A stretch of 64,000 bases of DNA from UBA4615 sp046046245 (GTDB taxonomy: Bacteria > Pseudomonadota > Gammaproteobacteria > Burkholderiales > Burkholderiaceae_E), in contig JBJOKE010000021.1 of NCBI GenBank assembly GCA_046046245.1, positions 1 through 64,000 of the forward strand, read 5' to 3'. Positions 10,682-18,058 of this stretch are shown piece by piece. A model generated the notes under the pieces. The model was not told where the DNA came from, ran no database searches, and worked only from the letters and a program-made list of their open reading frames with translations. The position numbers were made by a program, and so were the translations under genes. How positions within the stretch are numbered: position 1 is the stretch's first letter; every line of letters begins with the position of its first letter.

Positions 10682-11644
10682 TCAGGGCCGTCCGAGCGCG
10701 GCGCGCGTGTCGAGGTAGGCGCCCAGGCGCGGACCGCCGAGCGCGACCGCGCGGTCGGCCGCGAGCCGCGCGGCATCGACGCGGCCCGAAGCCTGCAGCG
10801 CCCGGGCGAGGTTGTTCCACGCGTCGGCGAAGCCGGGGTCGAGCGCGAGCGCGGCGACGAGATCGGGCACCGCGCGACGCGGCTCGCCGTCGGCGAGCCG
10901 CCGGTTCGCGCGGCCGAACAGCCCGATGCGGCTGTGCGGCCAGCGCGCGACGACCGCCTCCCAGGCCGCCGCGGCCGCCGCCGGATCGACGCGCTCCAGC
11001 GCCACCACGGCCCGCAGGACCGCGGTCTCGTCGGCCGACGCCGGCAGGCGGTCGGGCGGCGTGATCGCGATCGCCCAGCGGCCCGAGCGCGCCCAGGTCC
11101 GCTCGAAGGTCGACAGGCGCATCGACAGCGACGGCGTGTCGCCCGAATGCAGCACGACCTCGCCGAGCGCGCGGTCCACGCCGGTGACCACCGCGTAGTG
11201 CCAGCGCGGGAACCACTCGAGGCCGAGGTTCTGCAGCACGATCACCGGCCGGCCGGCGGCGAGCTCGCGGCTGAGCGCGTCGAGCGAGGCCGGCAGCTCG
11301 GTCGCGAGCAGGCCCTGGCGGCGCGTGGCCGCGATCATCTCGGCCTGCAGCGAGCCCTGCAGCGCGGGCGTGAAGGCGTCGCGTGACAGGGTCTCGACGG
11401 GCACCGGGCGGCCGGCCGCCGCCATCGCGATCGCGAGCGCGGCCGGACCGCACTGCCAGTCGGGCTGCGCGACGAAGGGGACCCCGGCGACGCGGACCGG
11501 ATCGGGCAGGCCGTCGGCCGCGGTCCGCGCGGCGCGCGGCGGGCCGGCCTGCGGCGCCGCGCAGCCGGCGATCACGAGCGCCGCCGCGAGCGCGAGCGCG
11601 AGCCTCGCGAGCGGCCTCGGCCGGGCGCCGGCGGCGACGCGCAC
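10682..11644 (-). CDS. PA2778-family C39-like cysteine peptidase lipoprotein with TPR tail
   Basis: Predicted outer-envelope lipoprotein of 320 residues. Arg-rich start, hydrophobic LARLALALAAALVIAGC with a lipobox (VIAGC) at about residue 30. A papain-like C39 domain follows: catalytic Cys in WQCGPAALAIAMAAAG, His in RWHYAVVTG and a later SGDTPS. The last third is TPR-like (DPGFADAWNNLARALQASGR). The pairing with a PA2779-type gene upstream is the conserved context of this family. GTG 11644 is chosen because GAAGG lies about 8 bases upstream and it opens the signal peptide; a CTG that overlaps the previous stop codon is an alternative. The role of the family is unknown. Confidence 0.85.
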   Translation of the reverse strand: MRVAAGARPRPLARLALALAAALVIAGCAAPQAGPPRAARTAADGLPDPVRVAGVPFVAQPDWQCGPAALAIAMAAAGRPVPVETLSRDAFTPALQGSLQAEMIAATRRQGLLATELPASLDALSRELAAGRPVIVLQNLGLEWFPRWHYAVVTGVDRALGEVVLHSGDTPSLSMRLSTFERTWARSGRWAIAITPPDRLPASADETAVLRAVVALERVDPAAAAAAWEAVVARWPHSRIGLFGRANRRLADGEPRRAVPDLVAALALDPGFADAWNNLARALQASGRVDAARLAADRAVALGGPRLGAYLDTRAALGRP

Positions 11645-11655
11645 GACCGCCTTCG

Positions 11656-12057
11656 TCAGCGCACCGGGCGCGTGAAGGGGAAGACCTTGGTGAGGCCGAG
11701 GATGTCGGTCACCAGCAGGATCAGGAACACCGCGAAGATCACGCCGAGCACGTCGGCGCCGCCGGCGGGCAGCGCGCCGATGCGGCCGGCGAGCTCGGCC
11801 ACCTCGTCGTCGGTCAGCGCGTCGACCCGCTCGCGGGCGGCGCGGGCATCGACGCCGCGCGCCTCGAGCTGCACCCGCACATCGTCGCGCTCGAGCAGGC
11901 CGCGCAGCACGTCGCGGTCGAGCCGGGCGCCCGCCTCGCCGCGCATCACCTCCTCGGTGCCGACCGTGCCGGCCCAGGCGCGGGAGGCGGGCATCGACAG
12001 CGAGGCCGTGGAGAGCGCCAGGGTCGCGCAGACGGCGCGGGCGAAGGGTCGGGTCAT
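11656..12057 (-). CDS. PA2779-family small membrane protein
   Basis: A 133-residue protein of unknown function. N-terminal signal-like segment (MTRPFARAVCATLALSTASLSMP), a charged middle with the family pattern LLERDDVRVQLEARGVDA and ERVDALTDDEVAELAGRI, and a C-terminal membrane helix (VLGVIFAVFLILLVTDILGLTKVFPF). This arrangement is that of PA2779-family proteins, which occur next to PA2778-type peptidases, as here. It may be the peptidase substrate or partner (inference). Confidence 0.87.
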   Translation of the reverse strand: MTRPFARAVCATLALSTASLSMPASRAWAGTVGTEEVMRGEAGARLDRDVLRGLLERDDVRVQLEARGVDARAARERVDALTDDEVAELAGRIGALPAGGADVLGVIFAVFLILLVTDILGLTKVFPFTRPVR

Positions 12058-12102
12058 GGTGACGTCCTCGGGTCGGGAGGCGGAAGATCCGTCGGGCGAT
12101 CG

Positions 12103-12132
12103 ACCCTAGCACCGGTACGTCGACGGTGACAA
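12103..12132 (-). promoter_or_regulatory. Sigma-70-like promoter of the PA2779-PA2778 operon
   Basis: On the minus strand TTGTCA (12132-12127), an 18-base spacer and TAGGGT (12108-12103) stand 46 bases before the ATG of the PA2779-type gene. The -35 matches consensus at five of six positions; the -10 is weaker. Confidence 0.45.
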
Positions 12133-12294
12133 CCGGTCGCGGATCGGCCGGCCGCGCCGCGGGCCGACCGCATGCCCCCGCATCGCGGGCAGGCACCGCA
12201 CCGGCGCCGTCGCGACCCGTGCGGACGCGCTCTTGTGACCCGCCCGTGCGCCCCCATGTCAGGAGGACCCGAATCCTCCCGACCCAGCCGGACC

Positions 12295-12654
12295 ATGTCA
12301 GAGCACAGCCCGTCCCGTTCCGAGTCGATGCGCCGTCTTGGACTGGCCGAGTCCGGCTTCGCCGTGCTGACCGCGGTCATGCTCGCGGCGGGCGACGCGT
12401 CGTCGCCCGCGATGACCGCGCTGATCGGCGCGGCCGCCGCGTGGATGGCGCTGCGCGGCCGACGCAGGGTCGAGCGGTCGGCGCCGCTCGACAGCGGCGA
12501 GCGTCGCGAGCTCGAACGCCTGGCCGCCGGCTCGCGGCACGTGCGCGAACTGCTCGGCGTGCTCGGTCGCGCGGGCCAGCAGCCGGTCCGCCATGACCTC
12601 GACCGCTGTCGGCGCATCGCCCGCCTGGAGTCGATGCTCGACGGGCGGACCTGA
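12295..12654 (+). CDS. Hypothetical protein with a hydrophobic N-terminal half
   Basis: Not recognised; 119 residues. Residues about 17-55 (LAESGFAVLTAVMLAAGDAS, then MTALIGAAAAWMALRG) form one or two membrane segments; the rest is Arg-rich and helical (SGERRELERLAAGSRHVRELLG). The ATG at 12295 lacks a clear ribosome-binding site; an in-frame ATG at 12256 would add 13 residues. Codon use is compatible with the neighbours, so it is probably real. It lies in an island of small orphan genes. Confidence 0.55.
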   Translation: MSEHSPSRSESMRRLGLAESGFAVLTAVMLAAGDASSPAMTALIGAAAAWMALRGRRRVERSAPLDSGERRELERLAAGSRHVRELLGVLGRAGQQPVRHDLDRCRRIARLESMLDGRT

Positions 12655-12801
12655 CGGCCCGCGCCGTCAAGCGACCGGCCCGGGGTGGCTCACGAGGCGA
12701 GCCGCGGACGGGTCATCCTCCCGAGAGGTTCGAACGTTCACTGCGATCCGCCGTCCCCCCGACGATCCTGTCTCCTTCCCACCCGCCGCACAGGGATACC
12801 C

Positions 12802-13008
12802 ATGCTCACCGCCAACGAACGAAAGGTCCTGGAACTCCGCTTCGGCCTCGGCAGCGACGACGCGTCGTCGGGGCTGACCCTGGTCGAGATCGCCCGTCGC
12901 CTCGGTGTCACGCCGCAGCGCGCCAGCCAGCTCGAGGCGAGCGCGCTCGCCAAGATGCGCGAGGCGATGCGCGCCCGCGGCATCGCCTCGGTCGACGACG
13001 TCGTGTGA
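12802..13008 (+). CDS. Free-standing sigma-70 region 4-like DNA-binding protein
   Basis: A 68-residue protein that is essentially only a sigma-70 region 4 helix-turn-helix. LTANERKVLELRFGLG corresponds to region 4.1 and LTLVEIARRLGVTPQRASQLEASALAKMREAM to the region 4.2 helix-turn-helix and following helix. No region 2 or 3 is encoded upstream in any frame, so it is not a truncated sigma factor gene visible here. Such proteins could bind -35 elements or the RNA polymerase beta flap; this is inference. AGGGA precedes the ATG by about 6 bases. Confidence 0.75.
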   Translation: MLTANERKVLELRFGLGSDDASSGLTLVEIARRLGVTPQRASQLEASALAKMREAMRARGIASVDDVV

Positions 13009-13484
13009 GGTGAACACCGGCCGCGGCGATGGAAAAGATCCCGACGCATCGCTGCCGAGATCGACCGATTCCGGCAGTCCATTCCGCCACGCACGCGTCA
13101 CGCCGAGAACCGGAGCGCCTAAGCTCGACGGGAGCCTGGGAGCTGCCGTGGCGGTGTACGTTCGGGGAACCTCCATACCGATCGACGAGATCCGCAACGG
13201 GGCCGGCAGCCGACCCGTCGCCGATCGCCCTCGGCCGTCGTCGCCGGCGACGACCCCCGGCGGACGGCGTCCGAGACGGGCCGGGGCGCCGACCGTGACC
13301 GGCGCCCCGGTGAGGCGACCCGCCGAGTCCGACAGCGCACAGGACGAGACGCCGCTGACCCGGATCGTGGCGCAGATGCGGGCGGGCGTGGCGGGCACGC
13401 GGCCCCTCCCGCTCACCGGGACGCGAGGGGGCGTCGTGCCCGTGGCCGCCTGATCGGTCACGGCTCGGCCCGCCGTCGGACGGC
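13009..13484. other. Gap holding only a doubtful small ORF
   Basis: Between the sigma region-4 gene and the DUF6502 gene (476 bases). The first 140 bases show no motif and less regular codon pattern than the neighbours. The only candidate gene is the weak ORF at 13148-13453. No hairpin with a T-run was found. Confidence 0.5.
13148..13453 (+). CDS. Possible small disordered protein
   Basis: A 101-residue ORF from GTG, with GGGAG 5 bases upstream. The product is rich in Pro, Arg, Ala and Gly and looks disordered, with one amphipathic stretch (ETPLTRIVAQMRAGVAG). Third codon positions are G/C but with more exceptions (ATA, AGA, GGA, CGA) than in neighbouring genes. No family recognised; may be chance. 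Confidence 0.33.
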   Translation: MAVYVRGTSIPIDEIRNGAGSRPVADRPRPSSPATTPGGRRPRRAGAPTVTGAPVRRPAESDSAQDETPLTRIVAQMRAGVAGTRPLPLTGTRGGVVPVAA

Positions 13485-14366
13485 CTAGCGATCGAGCGGC
13501 TCGATGTAGCAGTACACGCCCATCCGCAGCCGGTGGGTCGCGGGCCTGCCGGCTGCCCGGTCCGCGGTCTCCAGGCTGCCGAGGGTCGGCAGGAGCTGGC
13601 GGACGACATCCCGCCAGTGCTCGGTCGCGCGGAGCTTCGCGTCCCGCGCCGACTCGGCGGACAGCTCGTCCGCATACACCCACTGCTCGAGGAAGGGCGC
13701 CACGCCGGGCGCGTAGCGGCCGTGCCGCTGCAGGGCCGCGATGTTCTCCCGCACCGCTGCGACGTGGTCGGCGATCGACACCGCGGCGAACTCGAGCAAC
13801 CGATGGAGCTCGTCGGCCGGAAGGCGCTCGAAGGCGCTGAGCGACACCGTATCGTGCGTCGGGTCGTGCGCCACCAGGCCGAGCCGCAGCAGTTCGTCGA
13901 GCAGCGTCGTCGGGTGGACGTCGGTGGTCACCGATCGCGCCAGCTTCTCGAACGAGCGCACGTCGCCACGGTCGATCCGGCGCGGCAGCACGAGCGGGCG
14001 GCCCGCCGGATCCTGCCAGCTCGGATCGTTGGCCCAGCGCAGGAACAGCTGGGAGATCGGCGACGGCCGGAAGCGGACGCGGTCCTCGCCGACCGATTCG
14101 AGCAGCCGCTTGACCTCCTTGCGATGGATGCCGGTCATCACGCTCAGCCGACTGACGGACACCTGCTCGCCGCCCGACGCGGTGCCCGCCGTACGGAGCG
14201 CCGCGAGCACCATCGCACGCTTGACCAGTTCCTCGAACTGGCCGATCCGGACCCCCTGGTCCATCGCGAAGCGGACCAGCTCGAGCAGCACGACCAGCAG
14301 GGCATCGAGCGCCGCCGACCGTTCGCTGCCATGAATCCCTGCATCGGGCCCGGTGTGCGCATCCAT
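13485..14366 (-). CDS. DUF6502 family protein
   Basis: A 293-residue protein of the DUF6502 family, found in beta- and gammaproteobacteria. The N-terminal half looks like a winged-helix or helix-turn-helix fold: MDQGVRIGQFEELVKRAMV, then SVSRLSVMTGIHRKEVKRLL. The C-terminal half (LADELHRLLEFAAVSIADHV-like helices) ends in RLRMGVYCYIEPLDR. It may be a transcription factor, but no target is known. It is a single-gene unit, separated by hairpins from the upstream oxidoreductase gene. Confidence 0.85.
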   Translation of the reverse strand: MDAHTGPDAGIHGSERSAALDALLVVLLELVRFAMDQGVRIGQFEELVKRAMVLAALRTAGTASGGEQVSVSRLSVMTGIHRKEVKRLLESVGEDRVRFRPSPISQLFLRWANDPSWQDPAGRPLVLPRRIDRGDVRSFEKLARSVTTDVHPTTLLDELLRLGLVAHDPTHDTVSLSAFERLPADELHRLLEFAAVSIADHVAAVRENIAALQRHGRYAPGVAPFLEQWVYADELSAESARDAKLRATEHWRDVVRQLLPTLGSLETADRAAGRPATHRLRMGVYCYIEPLDR

Positions 14367-14404
14367 CCGGGCGATGCTAGCCGCAGACGGCGCCGCTCGA
14401 ACAC

Positions 14405-14449
14405 CTGGGGGCGCCCCCAGCCCGGGCCCGCCGCACAGGCCGGCCCGGG
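14405..14449 (-). terminator. Two tandem hairpins after the quinone oxidoreductase gene
   Basis: CTGGGGGCGCCCCCAG (14405-14420) is a perfect palindrome. Next to it CCCGGGCC (14421-14428) pairs with GGCCCGGG (14442-14449). Both lie within 55 bases of the stop codon of the minus-strand oxidoreductase gene and before the DUF6502 start. No T-run is present. Confidence 0.5.
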
Positions 14450-14457
14450 CGTGCGCG

Positions 14458-15438
14458 TCAGCGCTTCGGCACGACCAGGATCTTGCCGGTCACCTTGCGC
14501 GCCGACATGTCGTCGAGCGCCTGCGGCACCTGCTCGAGCGAGTACGTGCCCGAGACGTGCGGCCGCAGCTTGCCGTCCTTCATCCAGCCGAACATCTCCT
14601 TCATGCCCTCGAGGTTCCTCGCCGGCTCGCGCCGCGTGAAGTCGCCCCAGAACACGCCGACGATCGAGGCGCCCTTCAGCAGCGCGAGGTTCAGCGGCAG
14701 CGACGGGATCTGCCCGGCCGCGAACCCGATCACCAGGTAGCGGCCACGCCAGCCGATCGAGCGGAACGCTGGCTCGGCGAAGCGGCCGCCGACCGGGTCG
14801 TAGATCACGTCCGGACCCTTGCCCCCGGTCTCGCGCTTGATCGCCTCGCGCAGGTCCTCGGTCTCGTAGTTGATGGTCGCGTCGGCGCCGTGCTCGCGGC
14901 AGACCGCGAGCTTCTCGGCGGTGGACGCGGCCGCGATCACGCGCGCGCCGATCGCCTTGCCGATCTCGATCGCCGACAGGCCCACGCCGCCGGCCGCGCC
15001 CATCACCAGCATCGTCTCGCCCGGCTGCAGCGCCGCGCGATCGCGGATCGCATGCCACGATGTGCCGTAGGTGAGCGTGAACGCGGCCGCGGTCTCGAAC
15101 GACATCCCGGCCGGGATCGGCATCACCTTGTCGGCCGGCGCGACCACTTCCTCGGCGAAGCAGCCGATCCCGGCATAGGCCATCACGGCGTCGCCCGGCT
15201 TCACGTGGGTCACGCCGGCACCGACGGCGATCACCTCGCCGGCGGCCTCGGAGCCCGGCGTGAACGGCAGCTGCGGCTGCATCTGGTACTTCTTCTGGAT
15301 GATCAGGACGTCGGGGAAGTTGACGCCCGCCGCGTGCACCCGGACGCGCACCTCGCCGGGGCCGGGATCCTTCGCCGGGATGTCCTCGATCACCAGCCGG
15401 TCGGCCGGCCCCCATTCCTTGCACAGCACCGCCTTCAT
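14458..15438 (-). CDS. NADPH:quinone oxidoreductase family protein (zinc-free MDR)
   Basis: A 326-residue medium-chain reductase. The N-terminal GroES-like fold has VRVHAAGVNFPDVLIIQ and lacks the zinc-binding Cys/His set; PGSEAAGEVIAVG follows. The cofactor site VMGAAGGVGLSAIEIGKAIGA is of the NADPH-binding AAxGGVG type. Members reduce quinones or enoyl compounds, so either role is possible. AGGAGG stands 7 bases before the ATG. It is divergent from the nitronate monooxygenase gene. Confidence 0.92.
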   Translation of the reverse strand: MKAVLCKEWGPADRLVIEDIPAKDPGPGEVRVRVHAAGVNFPDVLIIQKKYQMQPQLPFTPGSEAAGEVIAVGAGVTHVKPGDAVMAYAGIGCFAEEVVAPADKVMPIPAGMSFETAAAFTLTYGTSWHAIRDRAALQPGETMLVMGAAGGVGLSAIEIGKAIGARVIAAASTAEKLAVCREHGADATINYETEDLREAIKRETGGKGPDVIYDPVGGRFAEPAFRSIGWRGRYLVIGFAAGQIPSLPLNLALLKGASIVGVFWGDFTRREPARNLEGMKEMFGWMKDGKLRPHVSGTYSLEQVPQALDDMSARKVTGKILVVPKR

Positions 15439-15558
15439 CGTCGTCCTCCTGGTCCGGGATTCCGGCGAAGTCTACCGTGGGGCCGGGGTGCCCCCGGCCG
15501 CGTGTATCCTTGCCCGGCTCCGAAAACGGCCGAGCGCGGCAGGCGCAAAGGACAGAGG

Positions 15559-16542
15559 ATGACGCTGCAGGAACTCAAACGACGGCTCGCGATCCCGGTG
15601 ATCGGCTCGCCGCTCTTCATCGTGTCGAACCCGGACCTGGTGATCGCCCAGTGCAAGGCGGGCATCGTCGGCTCGTTCCCGGCGCTCAACGCGCGGCCGG
15701 CCGAGGAACTCGAGCGCTGGCTGCAGCGCATCACCAGCGAGCTCGCCGAGTGGGACCGCCAGCACCCCGAACGGCCGTCGGCGCCGTTCGCGGTCAATCA
15801 GATCGTGCACAAGTCGAACGACCGCCTCGAGCACGACGTCGCGATGTGCGTGAAGTACAAGGTGCCGCTGATCATCACCTCGCTCGGCGCACGCACCGAC
15901 GTCAACGAGGCGATCCACTCCTACGGCGGCATGGTGCTGCACGACGTCATCAACCAGACCTTCGCGCACAAGGCGATCGAGAAGGGGGCCGATGGCCTGA
16001 TCCTGGTCGCCACCGGCGCGGGCGGCCATGCCGGCGTGCAGTCGCCCTTCGCGCTGGTGCAGGAGACCCGCGAGTGGTTCGACGGCCCGATCGCGCTGTC
16101 GGGCTCGATCGCCACCGGCGACGCGGTGCTCGCCGCCCAGGCGATGGGCGCCGACTTCGGCTACATCGGCTCGGCCTTCATCGCGACGAAGGAGGCGAAC
16201 GCCACCGAGGGCTACAAGAACGCGATCGTCGCGGGCGCCGCCCAGGACATCGTCTACACGAACCTGTTCACCGGCGTGCACGGCAACTACCTGCGGCCGT
16301 CGATCGTCGCCGCCGGGCTCGATCCCGACAACCTGCCCGAGAGCGACCCGAGCAAGATGCAGTTCGGCTCGGGCGGCAGCGCGAAGAGCAAGGCCTGGCG
16401 CGACATCTGGGGCTGCGGTCAGGGCATCGGCGCGGTCAAGGACGTGCCCACGGCCGGCGAGTACGTCGCCAAGCTGATCCGCCAGTACGACGCGGCGCGC
16501 GCCCGGCTCGGGCTGCCGGTGCCGCAGCGCGCCGCCGCCTGA
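15559..16542 (+). CDS. Nitronate monooxygenase-like flavoprotein
   Basis: A 327-residue FMN-dependent TIM-barrel protein of the nitronate monooxygenase/2-nitropropane dioxygenase family. PVIGSPLFIVSNPDLVIAQCKAGIVGSFPALN opens the barrel (shown here as motifs PVIGSPLF and VGSFPALNAR), and ATGAGGHAG near residue 152 and SGSIATGDAV form the FMN phosphate sites. ALNARPAEELERWL is typical of the bacterial class I-like subgroup. Divergent from the quinone oxidoreductase gene; both may handle reactive small electrophiles (inference). GAGG sits close upstream of the ATG. Confidence 0.9.
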   Translation: MTLQELKRRLAIPVIGSPLFIVSNPDLVIAQCKAGIVGSFPALNARPAEELERWLQRITSELAEWDRQHPERPSAPFAVNQIVHKSNDRLEHDVAMCVKYKVPLIITSLGARTDVNEAIHSYGGMVLHDVINQTFAHKAIEKGADGLILVATGAGGHAGVQSPFALVQETREWFDGPIALSGSIATGDAVLAAQAMGADFGYIGSAFIATKEANATEGYKNAIVAGAAQDIVYTNLFTGVHGNYLRPSIVAAGLDPDNLPESDPSKMQFGSGGSAKSKAWRDIWGCGQGIGAVKDVPTAGEYVAKLIRQYDAARARLGLPVPQRAAA

Positions 16543-16557
16543 GCGCCACGCGCCGAT

Positions 16558-16585
16558 CGCCGCCGGCCGATCCGCGCCGGCGGCG
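16558..16585 (+). terminator. Strong hairpin after nitronate monooxygenase
   Basis: CGCCGCCGGC (16558-16567) pairs perfectly with GCCGGCGGCG (16576-16585) across an 8-base loop, 16 bases after the stop codon. No T-run follows. Confidence 0.5.
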
Positions 16586-16699
16586 CGGCCGCGCCCCGCG
16601 GCCCCCATCCCGTCGCGCCCCCCTTCACCCGTCGCGCGCCGCCGTCGCGGCCGACGTCCGGCCGTGCCCGGTTCCGGAAGGGTCGCGACGCGCGCCCGC

Positions 16700-16729
16700 T
16701 TGACGGGCCGGTTGAATCCCGACCATTAT
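16700..16729 (+). promoter_or_regulatory. Sigma-70-like promoter of the ABC-catabolic operon
   Basis: TTGACG (16700-16705), an 18-base spacer and CATTAT (16724-16729). The -35 matches five of six and the -10 four of six consensus positions. This is one of the few AT-richer spots in the region, and it lies about 90 bases before the binding-protein gene. Confidence 0.55.
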
Positions 16730-16734
16730 CGATT

Positions 16735-16773
16735 CGTACTGACCAGTACGGATTCAGACCGAACCGATCGGTC
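16735..16773. promoter_or_regulatory. Two palindromic operator candidates
   Basis: CGTACTGACCAGTACG (16735-16750) has 6-base arms around a 4-base centre and stands at the expected transcription start. GACCGA (16757-16762) and TCGGTC (16768-16773) form a second inverted repeat. TetR-family repressors bind such sites just downstream of the promoter, and this operon encodes a TetR protein at 22989; the link is inference. Confidence 0.5.
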
Positions 16774-16818
16774 CACGATGCCAAGACGACGCCCAGACGA
16801 GGCGAAGGAGGAGACACG

Positions 16819-17994
16819 ATGAACACCCGACGACGCGTGCTGTCCGGCCTGGCGGCCACCGGCCTGGGCGGGCTGCCCGGACTCGCCCGCGCACAGGCCG
16901 CGGACACCCTGAAGATCGGCCTGAACCTCGAGCGCACCGGCGTGGCGGCGAGCTACGGCGGCCACCTGCTGATCGCCGCGCAGATCGCGCTCGACGAGAT
17001 CAACGCGGCCGGCGGCGTCAACGGCTCGAAGCTCGAGTTCGTCATCGAGGACAACCGCTCGAGCCCCGAGCAGGCGGTGATCGCCACGCGCAACCTCGAG
17101 AAGGCCGGCGTCTTCTCGATCCTCGGCCCGATCCAGAGCTCGCAGTGCCGGACCGCGTTCCCGGCCTCGAACCGCGCCGGTCTCGTCTCGGTCTCGCCGG
17201 GCTCGGGCGCACCCGGCCTGACCGCGCAGAACCGCCCCTGGACCTTCCGCAACGCCGCGATCGACCAGGTGATCATCGACGAGCTGGTGGCGACCCTGCG
17301 CAAGCGCTACCCGAACGCGAAGAACGTCGTGGCGACCCTCGAGGCGAAGGACGCCTACGTCACCAACCTGGTGAAGAACGTCGCGCCCTCGGCGCTCGAG
17401 CGCAACGGCTTCACGATCGTCAACAAGGACGCGCTGATCGAGATCCCGGCCGAGACGACCGACTACAGCGTCTTCGTCACCCGGATCAAGGCGCTGAACC
17501 CCGACCTGGTGCTGCTCGGCATCCAGTTCGAGTCGGGTGCGCGGCTGATGCGCGAGGCGCAGCGGCAGAAGCTCGCGGTGCCGATGTTCGCCGGGCTGGG
17601 CTACGTGACCGACTCGGTCGCCGACGCGGCGAAGGACCTCGAGGTCTGGGCCGGCCAGCCCTTCGACCCGAACGGCGGCGACGCGGCCACGCAGGCCTTC
17701 GTGAAGACCTTCAAGGCGCGCGTCGAGAAGGAGCTGCCCGGCCAGTACACCAACCCGACCTACATCGACGCCGGCGGCTACGAGACGGTCCGGATGCTCG
17801 CCGACGCCTACAAGACCGCGGGCGCGACGCCGAAGTCGGCACCGGCCGAGGTGCGGGCCAAGGTCCGCGACTACCTCGCGGGGCTGAAGTCCTTCCAGGG
17901 ACTGGGCAACACGCTGTCGATCAATGCCGAGGGCGACGCCATCAAGCCGACGCTGCTGTATCGCACCGGCGGCGGCAAGTGGACGAAGGTCTGA
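16819..17994 (+). CDS. ABC transporter substrate-binding protein, branched-chain amino acid family
   Basis: Periplasmic binding protein of 391 residues (Peripla_BP_6, LivJ/LivK type). MNTRRRVLSGLAATGLGGLPGLARAQA has twin arginines before the hydrophobic core, compatible with Tat export. The mature start DTLKIGLNLERTGVAASYGG and DEINAAGGVNGSKLEFVIEDNRS are family hallmarks. In catabolic operons this family often binds aromatic acids rather than amino acids, which would fit the ligase and monooxygenase downstream. GGAGGAG precedes the ATG. Confidence 0.93.
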   Translation: MNTRRRVLSGLAATGLGGLPGLARAQAADTLKIGLNLERTGVAASYGGHLLIAAQIALDEINAAGGVNGSKLEFVIEDNRSSPEQAVIATRNLEKAGVFSILGPIQSSQCRTAFPASNRAGLVSVSPGSGAPGLTAQNRPWTFRNAAIDQVIIDELVATLRKRYPNAKNVVATLEAKDAYVTNLVKNVAPSALERNGFTIVNKDALIEIPAETTDYSVFVTRIKALNPDLVLLGIQFESGARLMREAQRQKLAVPMFAGLGYVTDSVADAAKDLEVWAGQPFDPNGGDAATQAFVKTFKARVEKELPGQYTNPTYIDAGGYETVRMLADAYKTAGATPKSAPAEVRAKVRDYLAGLKSFQGLGNTLSINAEGDAIKPTLLYRTGGGKWTKV

Positions 17995-18012
17995 CGCACG
18001 AGCCACCCACGA

Positions 18013-18038
18013 CGGTCCCCGGCCCGCGCCGGGGACCG
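18013..18038 (+). terminator. Intergenic hairpin between binding protein and permease
   Basis: CGGTCCCCGGC (18013-18023) pairs perfectly with GCCGGGGACCG (18028-18038) around the 4-base loop CCGC, within the 64-base gap after the binding-protein gene. Such hairpins commonly stabilise the upstream message or cause partial termination, giving more binding protein than membrane components. Confidence 0.7.
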
Positions 18039-18058
18039 CGCCTCGGAGGACCCCCCGC

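Noticed and set aside
11656..11659. CTG overlapping the PA2779 stop as start of the PA2778-type gene
   Set aside because: CTG starts are rare; a GTG 15 bases downstream has a ribosome-binding site and still keeps the full signal peptide.
12905..13147. Coding sequence continuing upstream of the small ORF at 13148
   Set aside because: This part is a shadow of the sigma region-4 gene in another frame.
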